64,000 bases of DNA. Source: VYFG01 sp965221795 (GTDB lineage: Bacteria; Pseudomonadota; Gammaproteobacteria; Arenicellales; Poriferihabitantaceae). The stretch spans positions 3,286,001 to 3,350,000 of the forward strand of contig OZ244914.1 of assembly GCA_965221795.1 (NCBI GenBank), given 5' to 3'. The notes beneath the pieces were generated by a model. The model was given only the letters and a program-made list of their open reading frames with translations, did not search any database and was not told where the DNA came from. Numbering within the stretch: the first letter of the stretch is position 1; each line of letters opens with the position of its first letter. Both the position numbers and the translations under genes were made by a program. Of the stretch, positions 1 to 9,600 are shown piece after piece.

Positions 1-784
1 CAGATATTAGCAGTAACGCCGAGGAAATCGCATTCATTTCCGGGGTCACCACTCGACGCAATTGGCCCAACATATAGGTGGGCAGTGTATCCTGTCCGGG
101 TGCCTTGACGAATTCCGTGATAACCACATCGTCCAGGGAAATGACAAAAGCCAGCATGGCTCCGGCGAGGATTCCTGGCCACAACAGGGGGAGGGTGATT
201 TTCCGGAAGCAGCGCAGGGGAGTGGCATAGAGATCAAACGCTGCCAGTTCCAGCGTTCGGTCCATGTCTTCCAGGCGAGCCCGGATCGGAAGATAGGCGA
301 AGGGGATGCAAAATGCAGTATGAGACAGGACGAGGTACACCAGCCCTCGATAGTCGGTCAGTTCCTTGACGACGGCAAAACAGATCAGGAGTGCTACTGC
401 CGTAACAATTTCTGGCACCATCAGTGGCTGGTTCACGGTTGCATAGATGATATTCTGACCTCGATACGGCCGGGTCCGGGTAGTACCGAGTGCCGCCATG
501 GTCGCTAGCAGGGTTGCATAGAGAGAGGCCTGGGTCGCGACTACGACCGACAGGATGGTGGCGCGCTTGACCTGTTCGTTTTGCCAGGCGGCTGCATACC
601 ATTGCAATGAAAACCCCTCCCAGACTGCGATCGATGAGCCCGAATTGAACGAATATCCAACCAGGATGAGGATAGGGATGTAAAGAGCCAAAAAACAGAG
701 AAGGGCAGTGAGGGTAAATCCCGGTATGTGGGAGATCGAAAAACTCCGGGACTGCTTTCCCCAAGCATCGACAGTAGATTGCAT
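1..784 (-). CDS. potC: PotC-like ABC transporter permease (3' end cut by window edge)
   Basis: Inner-membrane permease subunit of a polyamine-type ABC importer, paired with the PotB homologue just upstream. The reading frame is open from ATG at 784 to the window edge (about 261 residues seen). It shows several hydrophobic segments, beginning with one at about residues 18-40 and another from about 75, and the cytoplasmic EAA-type loop with core ELAAFDLYATPLRCF followed by ITLPLLWPGI, which docks on the ATPase. The start overlaps the potB stop by one base (TGATG), so the two are translationally coupled. The C-terminus, and any substrate-binding protein gene (potD) expected next, lie outside the window. 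Substrate is inferred from family only. Confidence 0.88.
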   Translation of the reverse strand, partial: MQSTVDAWGKQSRSFSISHIPGFTLTALLCFLALYIPILILVGYSFNSGSSIAVWEGFSLQWYAAAWQNEQVKRATILSVVVATQASLYATLLATMAALGTTRTRPYRGQNIIYATVNQPLMVPEIVTAVALLICFAVVKELTDYRGLVYLVLSHTAFCIPFAYLPIRARLEDMDRTLELAAFDLYATPLRCFRKITLPLLWPGILAGAMLAFVISLDDVVITEFVKAPGQDTLPTYMLGQLRRVVTPEMNAISSALLLIS

Positions 785-1728
785 CAGTGGTCTCTCCGCA
801 TATGATTCTGGGTAGACCGGACATATACCAGCAAGGCCAGCATCACCACTCCAAGCAGGAAGATCGAAAGTGCCGCCCCCAGCGGCCAGTTGCGACCTTG
901 ACCAAACTGTAACTCGATCAGATTCCCGATCATCAGGTTTTTCCCTCCACCGAGTACCCTGGGGGTCACATAGGCACCGAGGGAGGGAATGAAGACAAGA
1001 ATCGAGCCGGCCACAATACCGGGTTTCACCAATGGAATGATGATCCGCCACAGCACTCGAAGGCGAGTGGCATACAGGTCATAACCGGCTTCGATCAGGC
1101 CAAAATCCAGTTTTTCCATAGAGGCGTACAATGGCAGGATCATCAACGGAAGGTAGACATAGGCCATCCCAAGCATGATCGCAAGGTCCGTATAGAGGAT
1201 TTGCACCGGTTCCGTGATTACATTGGCCGCCAGGAGCAGGGTGTTCAAAAGCCCTTGGTTCTTGATCACTTCCATGATCGCAAAAGTTCGGATCAGCAAA
1301 TTGGTCCAGAAGGGGATGGTGATCAGGAATAGCCAGGTATTGCGAGTGTTTCTCGGTCGTGTCGCGATGAAGTATGCAGTCGGAAAGCCCAACAAAAGGC
1401 ACATTGCCGTAGTCAGGAAAGAGAGTCGGAATGATCGCCAAAAGATAGATAAGTGGGCATCCGCAATCGAAATGCTTTCGTCGAATATATCGCGGCTGAA
1501 GAATACCTGGAACCATCCTTCGGCCGAGAAGCGATAAACAACCCCGCCGTAATCGCCAGGCTCCAGAAAAGAGTACAGCAGCATCACCAGCAGTGGACCG
1601 GAAGCCGCCAGTGACAGTACGATCAGGGCCGGTGTACATAATAGCCAGTTGAGACGCACATCGGCCCGCCGGATCGAGCGTTCTCCGGCAGAGATTGTCC
1701 GATGTAGGTGGTCTGCTTGTTGTGTCAT
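784..1728 (-). CDS. potB: PotB-like ABC transporter permease
   Basis: First permease of the polyamine-type importer, 314 residues, normal family length. A long polar N-terminus (about 30 residues) precedes the first membrane helix (about 29-52, TPALIVLSLAASGPLLVMLL). The EAA loop reads LIEAGYDLYATRLRVLW and IIIPLVKPGI near residues 215-240, close to the matching loop of PotC, as expected for a heterodimer sharing one ATPase. Six bases separate it from potA, and its stop overlaps the potC start, so potABC form one transcription unit. Polyamine specificity is a family inference; related systems carry other small cations or opines. Confidence 0.9.
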   Translation of the reverse strand: MTQQADHLHRTISAGERSIRRADVRLNWLLCTPALIVLSLAASGPLLVMLLYSFLEPGDYGGVVYRFSAEGWFQVFFSRDIFDESISIADAHLSIFWRSFRLSFLTTAMCLLLGFPTAYFIATRPRNTRNTWLFLITIPFWTNLLIRTFAIMEVIKNQGLLNTLLLAANVITEPVQILYTDLAIMLGMAYVYLPLMILPLYASMEKLDFGLIEAGYDLYATRLRVLWRIIIPLVKPGIVAGSILVFIPSLGAYVTPRVLGGGKNLMIGNLIELQFGQGRNWPLGAALSIFLLGVVMLALLVYVRSTQNHMRRDH

Positions 1729-1734
1729 GTGCCT

Positions 1735-2823
1735 TCAGTCAATCAGGACCTGAACGGCACCGGGATTGATGAGGATCCCTGCCTGTTGTCCTTCCTGCCA
1801 ATCTTCATCTGACGCCGCATGATTTTGCATCCGGACGACAAAAACACTCTGGTCTGACAGGGCAAGGTGATAGTGGGTATCGGTCCCGGAGTAGACAACA
1901 TCCACCACTTTGCCGGACAGATGGGCCTGGTCGCAATCCCGAGTCAAGCGGGTCTGTTCAGGACGGATGGCAATCTGGACTTTTTCTCTGGTCTCTTGTG
2001 GGACGGCCCCGGCTCTGATTTTCTTGCCAGAGGGCAGTACCAACAGGGAGGATTGATCTTGACATTCCGCAAGAGTGACAGGGAGGAAGTTGGTATCGCC
2101 GATGAAGTTGGCGACAAACCGAACGGCTGGACGGGCATAGATTTCCCGGGGAGCACCGATTTGCAGGATGCGGCCCTCGTTCATCACCGCGATCCGGTCT
2201 GACATGGTCAAGGCTTCTTCTTGATCATGGGTTACAAAGACAAAGGTAATGCGGGTCTCATGCTGCAGACGCTTGAGTTCCAGTTGCATCCCCTTGCGTA
2301 GCTTGTAGTCGAGTGCCGACAATGGCTCATCCAGTAGCAATACGCTGGGTTTGGGTGCCAGCGCACGGGCAAGGGCCACCCGTTGTTGTTGTCCGCCGGA
2401 GATTTGATCTGTGCGCCGCTCTGCCAGGCTTGCCATCTGTACCAGAGACAGCATGCTGGCGACTGTCTCTCGGATCTCCGCCTTGGACTTGCCCTGCATT
2501 TCGAGACCAAACCCAATGTTTTCTGCCACGGTCATGTGCGGAAACAGGGCATAACTCTGGAACACCGTGTTTACTGGCCGCCGGAAAGGAGGCAGGTGGG
2601 AGATTTCCTCGCCATGTAATTCAATCTGCCCCCGGGTGGGATGTTCGAATCCAGCGATCAAGCGTAGCAGGGTGGTTTTGCCACAACCGGAAGGGCCGAG
2701 CAAGGTAAAAAATTCCCCATCCCGGATTTCGATGCTGACATCATTCAACGCCCTTACGGTCTGGGGATCCTGACCGAATATCTTGCTGACGCGATGGATC
2801 TTGATACTATTCGAATCACTCAT
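1735..2823 (-). CDS. potA: PotA-like ABC transporter ATP-binding protein
   Basis: Energy-coupling ATPase of the importer, 362 residues. Walker A GPSGCGKT at 43-50, the ABC signature SGGQQQ at 142-147, Walker B VLLLDEP at 161-167 and a switch His in THDQEE are all present, so it should be active. The C-terminal third has the TOBE-type beta domain typical of PotA/MalK-class proteins. It is the first gene of potABC. The 218-nt gap separating it from the upstream amidase is the likely place for its own promoter, though read-through from the upstream operon is possible. No binding-protein gene is visible on this side. Confidence 0.92.
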   Translation of the reverse strand: MSDSNSIKIHRVSKIFGQDPQTVRALNDVSIEIRDGEFFTLLGPSGCGKTTLLRLIAGFEHPTRGQIELHGEEISHLPPFRRPVNTVFQSYALFPHMTVAENIGFGLEMQGKSKAEIRETVASMLSLVQMASLAERRTDQISGGQQQRVALARALAPKPSVLLLDEPLSALDYKLRKGMQLELKRLQHETRITFVFVTHDQEEALTMSDRIAVMNEGRILQIGAPREIYARPAVRFVANFIGDTNFLPVTLAECQDQSSLLVLPSGKKIRAGAVPQETREKVQIAIRPEQTRLTRDCDQAHLSGKVVDVVYSGTDTHYHLALSDQSVFVVRMQNHAASDEDWQEGQQAGILINPGAVQVLID

Positions 2824-3041
2824 GATATATGGGAATCGATAGGTTTCTTCTGGCGATCAAGGCAACGCACCGAATGGTTGCCTTATCTCCCTCGCATGAT
2901 GCCCGGATCGTAATGGGATGACCCGATAGCAGGGGTGGTGGGTCGCCAGCCAGAAAGTCCGCCCTCACCGCTGTGCGTGATGTTGAGTGAATTCCGTATG
3001 GCATATTGGATCTGGAGAAGGGGATGTCAGATAAGGTTGGG

Positions 3042-4421
3042 CTAGGGAGAAAACGGATCCACCGGTATGGGATCCCACGCAATTCGTTGCTCGATCCAGT
3101 AAGCCAACTGCAACAGACGCCGGTCAGCCCCGGGCTTGCCAATCAATTGTACCGCGATGGGCATTCCCTGTGGACTGTGGCCAATCGGCAAGGTCACAAT
3201 TGGCAAAGCCATCAGGGTGGGGGCATAGGCGATCGCCAGCCATCGATAATATTCCTGTACTGGGATGTCGGCTTCAAAGCCCGGATAGCGGTTGTTCGCG
3301 AGTACCGCCGTCGTACTGGTTGCCGGACAGATGAATAGGTCAAAGTCCTGCATGAATCGGGCGGCTGATGCGACAATTCGACCTTGTTGTCGTTGCGCTT
3401 GACGTATCTGTTCAGAAGACAGGTCGATGCCTTTACGGATATTCCACTCGATTTCCGGTTTCATGGTTCCGGGATATTCTGCCAGTGTCCCTTCCAGGGA
3501 TATCGCATACGTATGAGCACGCAATACGTCAAACGTGTCATGCACACCTTCCAGGGGAGGCTGATCGGTGACCACATGGCATCCGTTCCGGGTGAGTATC
3601 CGAACAAAATGTTCGAGGGCGGAGAGAATCTCATCGTCAATCCGGGTCACGCCCAAATCTTCACTGTAAGCCACTCGTTCCGGCTGGATGGCCAGTAGGC
3701 TATGATCGTCCCAATCCGGGCACGGTTGGTCAAAGAGAGCCTCCGCGAACAGGGCAAGGTCCGCGATCTCTCTTGCCATGGGACCCTCCTGGGAAAGGGA
3801 GTCAAACGGCAGCAAGGGTGCATCCGCGCGGATTCGCCCGGGAGAGGGTCGCAGGCTGGTTACACCACAAAACGCTGCGGGGGTGCGGAGGGACCCAGCC
3901 ATATCCGAACCATGGGAGAGCCAAGCGCAGCCCGAGGCAAGAGAAGCGGCGGCACCGCCGGAAGAACCGCCAGCCGCATAAGTAGTATTGCGGGGGTTCA
4001 GAGTCGGCCCGAAGACGCTGTTGAAGGTAATGCCCCCGGCACCAAATTCCGGGGTATTGGACTTGGCATATACAATGCCGCCTTGCGATTCGATGTGCTG
4101 CACCAGCCGATCGGACCGGGTCGGTATGTAATCGCGGTACAAAGTACTGCCGTAGGTGGTGCGCACTCCCGACACCTCCAGCAAATCCTTGATGGTGACT
4201 GGCAGGCCATGCAGACGCGTGGGTTGGGTGTTACGGCATCTCTCCAACTGATGGGCACACTCCCGTGCCCGCTCGAAACATAAGGTCGGCAGCGCATTGA
4301 TCGCTGGGTTGATCGCACGACATCGGGACTCGATCTCATCCAGCAGTTCGAGCGAATTGAGTTCGCCACGCCTAAGTAACGACAGGGTATTCCATGCGCT
4401 GTACTGCCAGACTTCCGACAT
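3042..4421 (-). CDS. amidase signature family hydrolase
   Basis: 459-residue amidase of the signature family, which hydrolyses amides through a Ser-cisSer-Lys triad. The triad is visible: Lys78 in TIKDLLEV, the cis-Ser in GGSSGG (151-156) and the nucleophile Ser177 in GSDMAGSLR. The second Gly of the usual DxGGS motif is Ala here. It is not obviously GatA: no gatB or gatC is nearby, and the C-terminal part resembles general amidases. It starts three bases after the HIT gene stop and lies upstream of potABC, which would fit catabolism of an imported nitrogen compound, but that link is inference. The substrate cannot be told. Confidence 0.87.
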   Translation of the reverse strand: MSEVWQYSAWNTLSLLRRGELNSLELLDEIESRCRAINPAINALPTLCFERARECAHQLERCRNTQPTRLHGLPVTIKDLLEVSGVRTTYGSTLYRDYIPTRSDRLVQHIESQGGIVYAKSNTPEFGAGGITFNSVFGPTLNPRNTTYAAGGSSGGAAASLASGCAWLSHGSDMAGSLRTPAAFCGVTSLRPSPGRIRADAPLLPFDSLSQEGPMAREIADLALFAEALFDQPCPDWDDHSLLAIQPERVAYSEDLGVTRIDDEILSALEHFVRILTRNGCHVVTDQPPLEGVHDTFDVLRAHTYAISLEGTLAEYPGTMKPEIEWNIRKGIDLSSEQIRQAQRQQGRIVASAARFMQDFDLFICPATSTTAVLANNRYPGFEADIPVQEYYRWLAIAYAPTLMALPIVTLPIGHSPQGMPIAVQLIGKPGADRRLLQLAYWIEQRIAWDPIPVDPFSP

Positions 4422-4424
4422 GGT

Positions 4425-4784
4425 TTAGGTGTGGGGTCGAGCCAGCATGGGGCCCAGCCGGCGTCCTCCCAGTAGATGCATATGCAGATGAAAGATCTCT
4501 TGGTTGGCATGGCGGCCGCAATTTACCAGGAGTCGGTAGCCATCGTCTGCGATGCCAACCTCAGCGGCCAACCGCTTGGCGACCAGGAACAGGCGTCCAA
4601 GAGTAATTTCGTCTTCTTCACTCACATCATTCACCGTGGGAATAATCTTGTTGGGAACAATGAGAATGTGAGTGGGTGCTTGGGGATGGATATCCCGGAA
4701 AGCCGTTACGCGATCATCTTGATACAAAATCTCTGCCGGAATCTCGCCTTTGACAATACTGCTGAATAAAGTCTCTTCGTTCAT
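4425..4784 (-). CDS. HIT family nucleotide hydrolase (HinT-like)
   Basis: 119-residue histidine-triad protein of the HinT/PKCI type, which hydrolyses adenosine phosphoramidates and similar nucleotide conjugates. The diagnostic triad HLHMHLLGG is near the C-terminus (about residues 99-107), and the N-terminus has the usual FSSIVKGEIPAEILYQDD pattern. Length is normal for a bacterial HinT. It starts 31 bases after the chaC-like gene and stops three bases before the amidase, so it is probably co-transcribed in the series running from the glutamate dehydrogenase gene. Confidence 0.9.
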   Translation of the reverse strand: MNEETLFSSIVKGEIPAEILYQDDRVTAFRDIHPQAPTHILIVPNKIIPTVNDVSEEDEITLGRLFLVAKRLAAEVGIADDGYRLLVNCGRHANQEIFHLHMHLLGGRRLGPMLARPHT

Positions 4785-4815
4785 ATGGGTTTCGTCCAGA
4801 AGTGCGTTGGAATGG

Positions 4816-5466
4816 TCAGATGGTTTCGAGATGTCGGACCAGATGATGCAGTTCGGTATGGTTGATCCCGATCCGGTTCATATGGCGGACCGTATTGATA
4901 ATATAGGATAGATTGCACCCCCTTGTGCCTTTTGCTTGCCGGACGACATGGAGGATCTGCTCCAGGGACATGCGCGGGGCAAAATGCGGGTGGTGCGGCT
5001 TGGCAATGAAGGTAAGCGCCGAGATTTTTCGGCCGTCATGCAGCGAAACCGAAACCAGTTTCGGTTTGTAGGCACCGGTCACGAGTTCCCGTTCGCAAAG
5101 ATACTCGACCACCGAGTCGGCGTGTGTATCATCGACCAGGTAGGTGTAACCGCGACAGGAACCGCCCCGGTCCAGTCCGAGTACCAGGCCCGGACACTCG
5201 CTGGACCCACGGTAGCGGGCTGACCACAAGCACAACCGACGATGATAGCCATACACCATTCCGGGCAGTGATTGCAGAAAGTCAAACCCGGGATCCCACA
5301 TCAAAGAGCCATAGGCAAAAACCCAAAAAGGTCCATCGGGTAGAGGGATCGACTCTGGTGTGCCGGGTTTCAGTCGCGAAAGATCAAGCCTGGGTATTTC
5401 GATCCGGGCTGGGGGTTGGGTTCCATGCATTGCGTGGTGTCCGGTACTGCCGGTTGTCAGGGTCAC
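4816..5466 (-). CDS. gamma-glutamylcyclotransferase, ChaC-like
   Basis: 216-residue protein of the ChaC class, which cleaves gamma-glutamyl peptides such as glutathione to 5-oxoproline. It has the nucleotide-like binding loop YGSL at 52-55 (AYGSLMWDPGF) and the conserved RE pair in YLCERELVTGAY, where the second Glu (about 127) is the expected catalytic residue. Two downstream in-frame Met codons could shorten the N-terminus. It begins three bases after the metC stop, so it belongs to the same operon. Next to metC and glutamate dehydrogenase it suggests a sulfur and glutamate amino-acid turnover unit (inference). Confidence 0.85.
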   Translation of the reverse strand: MTLTTGSTGHHAMHGTQPPARIEIPRLDLSRLKPGTPESIPLPDGPFWVFAYGSLMWDPGFDFLQSLPGMVYGYHRRLCLWSARYRGSSECPGLVLGLDRGGSCRGYTYLVDDTHADSVVEYLCERELVTGAYKPKLVSVSLHDGRKISALTFIAKPHHPHFAPRMSLEQILHVVRQAKGTRGCNLSYIINTVRHMNRIGINHTELHHLVRHLETI

Positions 5467-5469
5467 CGG

Positions 5470-6669
5470 TCAGATCGCGTACCGGTCCAAACCGGCTTCC
5501 AGATCCTGCAACAGGTCTTGCATATCTTCCAGTCCGGCATGCAGGCGGATGATCTGCCCGTTCTCAGTCCAGGGTCGAGCACTACGGTAGGAGGGCGGAT
5601 CCTGTGGCACGATCAGGCTTTCATATCCCCCCCAACTGAACCCCATGGAAAAGATGCGCATATCGTCGAACATAGACCGGAGTGCGTCCCGTGAGCCCGG
5701 TTTGAGCAAGACTGAAAAAAGACCGGTCGACCCGCTGAAGTCACGTTTCCATTCATCGTGCCCGGGGCAGTTCGGGAACGCCGGGTGCAGCACCGCCATC
5801 ACTTTGGGATGTTGGTCCAGATAGGTCGCCAGTTCCAGGGCTTGTTGTTGATGTTTTTCTACCCGGATGCCCAAAGTACGCAGTCCACGCAGGCCGAGAT
5901 AGATATCGTCCGGTGCCAGGCTCTGCCCCAACAGATCCCGGGTTTTTTTGATCCGGTAGAAATTTTCTTCGGTATCACAGACCGCCAGACCCATCAAGGC
6001 ATCCGAATGGCCCACAATATACTTGGTGGCGGAAATGACGGAAACGTTTACGCCGTGTTCAATAGGGCGGAAATACAATGGGGTGGCCCAACTGTTATCC
6101 AGAACGGTCAGGATTCCGCGGGAACGGGCAGCCTGGACGATGGCGGGTGTATCCTGTACTTCGAATGTGATCGAACCGGGGGATTCGAGAAACACCAGCG
6201 TGGTATCGGCGCGGAACAGGGTCTCGATTTCACTCCCAATCAACGGATCATAGTATTGAACGCTCACCCCCATTCGGGAAAGGATGCCATCACAGAACTT
6301 GCGGGTAGGCCCATAAACCGTATCTGCAACGAGGATATGATCGCCGGCATGGGCGAATGCAAGCATCGTGGTACTGACGGCAGCGAGGCCGGAAGAAACG
6401 GAAAGCGCACCGTATCCTCCCTCAAGGTCTGCCACTGCATTTTCCAGGGCAAAAGTGGATTGGTTGCCAATCCGCCCGTACACCAACTGGTCTTTGCGAT
6501 CATGATCAATCCGGGATTGTTCCAGTGCTGACAACGTGGAAAATACGACCGTCGAGCCATGATAGACGGGGGGGTTGATCATGCCACATTGTGCCGCCCC
6601 GTCCTGGCCATTATGGACGATACGGGTATGGATATGATTACGGCCCCGATCGGCTACAGAAGATTTCAT
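5470..6669 (-). CDS. metC: cystathionine beta-lyase
   Basis: 399-residue PLP enzyme of the Cys/Met metabolism family, expected to convert cystathionine to homocysteine. The PLP Lys is K216 in SATKYIVGH, D191 in LDNSWATP binds the pyridine nitrogen, and YGRIGNQST (about 64-72) supplies residues to the neighbouring active site. The motif SWGGYESL near residue 355 favours MetC-type lyases over cystathionine gamma-synthase. It lies nine bases after the glutamate dehydrogenase gene and three before the chaC-like gene. Other members of the family (gamma-lyases) have similar motifs, so substrate choice is probable rather than certain. Confidence 0.88.
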   Translation of the reverse strand: MKSSVADRGRNHIHTRIVHNGQDGAAQCGMINPPVYHGSTVVFSTLSALEQSRIDHDRKDQLVYGRIGNQSTFALENAVADLEGGYGALSVSSGLAAVSTTMLAFAHAGDHILVADTVYGPTRKFCDGILSRMGVSVQYYDPLIGSEIETLFRADTTLVFLESPGSITFEVQDTPAIVQAARSRGILTVLDNSWATPLYFRPIEHGVNVSVISATKYIVGHSDALMGLAVCDTEENFYRIKKTRDLLGQSLAPDDIYLGLRGLRTLGIRVEKHQQQALELATYLDQHPKVMAVLHPAFPNCPGHDEWKRDFSGSTGLFSVLLKPGSRDALRSMFDDMRIFSMGFSWGGYESLIVPQDPPSYRSARPWTENGQIIRLHAGLEDMQDLLQDLEAGLDRYAI

Positions 6670-6678
6670 GCCGAGTTC

Positions 6679-9600
6679 CTAGAGGATTGCCAATTCGCTG
6701 ACGAGTACGGAGAGCATGGCAAAGTCGACCTTGGGCTCGTGCTGTAGTCTCCGCATCATATCTTGGATCAGTTGGAGGGGGTGGCTGCGTTGGGTGATCC
6801 AGGTGTCAATCCGGCAGGCAGGGGATGGGTCTTCTGAGGCCCGGAGAACATCCCGTACCAGACGGGTATGCGCCATCCGCAGATTTTCCGTCAAGCTGAA
6901 CCGGGCACGCAAGTTCCAGTCACTGCTTGTTGGCAGGCTGTCGACTGCATCGCGGATCCAATGGAGTTCCAGTGTTTGCATGCAATGCAGGTAGACGGCA
7001 CTGACCAGAGCAATCGGTTGGCCCAATGTGGTTGCGATGTCAATGATGTCCAGAGTGCGGGATTGGGCAGGAATCAACAACAATGCCCGAACCGATTCCT
7101 GCCCTGAGCCATTCGCAGTGATCGCAGCACGAATTTCTTCATCGTAACAAGGGGTCTCGTCGGTTTCAGAGGATGCCAACACCATTTCCAGGGTTTCCAT
7201 CCCGGCACGAAACTCCTTGATCGTCGTCTCAATGTCCTTGCAGCCATCCCGATGGCGCAGTAACCAGACAATCGCTGCTTCACAATTGTAGGCCGTATCC
7301 CGGAATAGTCGATACTGGATTTCAGTAGAAATCCGGTTATCCATTTCCTGAATCCATTCCTGTAATTGGTCCAGCCCGAGCACGCTGCGGGCTACCACAT
7401 ACGCCTTGGCCACATCGGGCACCGACGCCCCGGTCAATTCGGCGATGCGATGATGAAATCCGGCACCTAGCTTGCCGATCAGACTATTGGTCAACTGAGT
7501 GGCGATAATCTCGCGTTTGAGGGGGTGCGTTTCAATGTATGGACCGAACTGGCGTACCAGTATGGCGGGGAAATAGGCAGTGATTTCGCCATGCAGGTAC
7601 GGTTCGTCCGGCACACGGGAAGACAGTAGTGTCTGATACAAGTCCATCTTGCCATAGGAAAGAATAACCGCGAGTTCGGCCCGCGTCAGATTCTGTCCGG
7701 TCTCCTGTCGTACGCGCAGCTCTTCTTGGTTTGGCAAGAACTCCAGTGTGCGATTGAGTACTCCCTGGCTCTCCAGAAACTGGATCAGCCGGGCCTGCTG
7801 TGGGATTTGATTTCCCTCATAACTGCACTCGACACTGAGGATCTGGGTTTGCAGATAGTTGTTCTTGAGCACCAGAGTAGCCACTTCCGATTCCATCTGT
7901 GCCAGCAACTGATTGCGATCCTCCATTCGGAGTTCGCCCGCCTGTACGGCCGCATTCAGTAATACCTTGATATTGACTTCATGGTCCGAGGTATCGACTC
8001 CCCCCGAATTGTCAATGGCATCGGTATAGCAGAGTCCGCCATGTTGGTTGTATTCGATACGGGCGCTTTGGGTCATCCCCAGATTTCCGCCTTCCCCGAT
8101 CACTCTGGCACGCAATTCATTTGCATTGACCCGGACGGAATCATTGGATCGGTCCTGGGCATCCTGGTGGGATTCTGTCGACGCTTTCACATAGGTGCCG
8201 ATCCCCCCGTTCCACAACAGGTCCACTTCCGCTTGAAGAATGGTGTGAATCAGTTCATTTGGAGTAAACGTTTCCTGTTCCGTGGAGAGAGCTTTTCTGG
8301 CTTCGGGTGACAGTTGGATGGATTTGACTGAACGGGAATAGACCCCCCCACCCGGTGAAATCTGCTCGCTGCAGTAGTCGCTCCAGCTGGAGCGAGGCAG
8401 TTCGAACAGGCGTTTCCGTTCCTCATAGCTGCGAGCGGCATCAGGTTCCGGATCCACAAAAATATGCAGGTGATTAAAAGCTGCGATCAGGCGAGTATGG
8501 GGAGACAGCAACATCCCGTTGCCAAACACATCCCCACCCATGTCTCCGATCCCCACAGCCGTAAAGTCGTCGTTCTGGATATCCTTGCCCAGTTCCCGAA
8601 AGTGTCTCTTGACCGATTCCCAGGCTCCTCTGGCCGTAATGCCCATTTTTTTGTGATCATATCCATCAGAACCGCCCGAGGCAAAGGCGTCACCCAGCCA
8701 AAAACCGTGTTCAATGGCAATACCGTTGGCGATATCGGAAAAAGTCGCGGTTCCCTTGTCTGCGGCGACGACCAGATACGGATCATCCCGGTCATGGCGC
8801 ACCACGTTCTCCGGTGGCACGATCTTGCCGTCGACCAGGTTATCCGTAATATCCAGCAGGCCATGGATAAAGTCCCGATAGCAGGCGATCACTTCAGACT
8901 GGATCTGTTCCCTTTGGCCCCCCGCCGGGAGTTGTTTGGCGACAAACCCGCCCTTGGAACCGACTGGTACGATGACGGCATTCTTTACCCGCTGTGCTTT
9001 GACTAATCCCAGCACTTCGGTACGGAAGTCTTCCGGCCTCTCGGACCACCTCAGTCCGCCACGGGCTACCTCTCCTCCACGAAGGTGAACGCCTTCGACT
9101 CTGGGGGAATAGAGAAAGATTTCGAACATTGGTGCTGGTTCCGGAATCCGCGGGATTGACTGGGAATCCAGTTTGAATGCCAGATAAGGATTGGCGATCT
9201 TCCCAGTGGACTGAAAATAGTTCGTTCGCAAGGTGGCTTGCAATACATCTAATAGTGCCCGAATGATCCTCTCCTCGTCCAGCGTCTGCACCATCTCCAA
9301 CTGTTGTGCGACCTGCTGATAGAGGAATTGGGCAGAGCGCTCGTCGCGACTTGGGTCGAATCGATCAAAAAACAGCTCACCGATTTCCCGGATCAGGGTC
9401 GTATTTCGCAAGAGTGCTTCGATGCAGTAGCTTTCGCTGTAGCGTAACTTGATCTGTCGTAAATAGCGGAAGTAGGCACGGAAAACACTGACCAATTTCC
9501 AGTCAAACCCCGCACTCAATACCAGTTGGTTAAAGCCATCATTCTCGGCGCATCCATGCCAGACCGCGGCAAAGGCTTCTTCGAAAAGAGGAGTGGTCGT

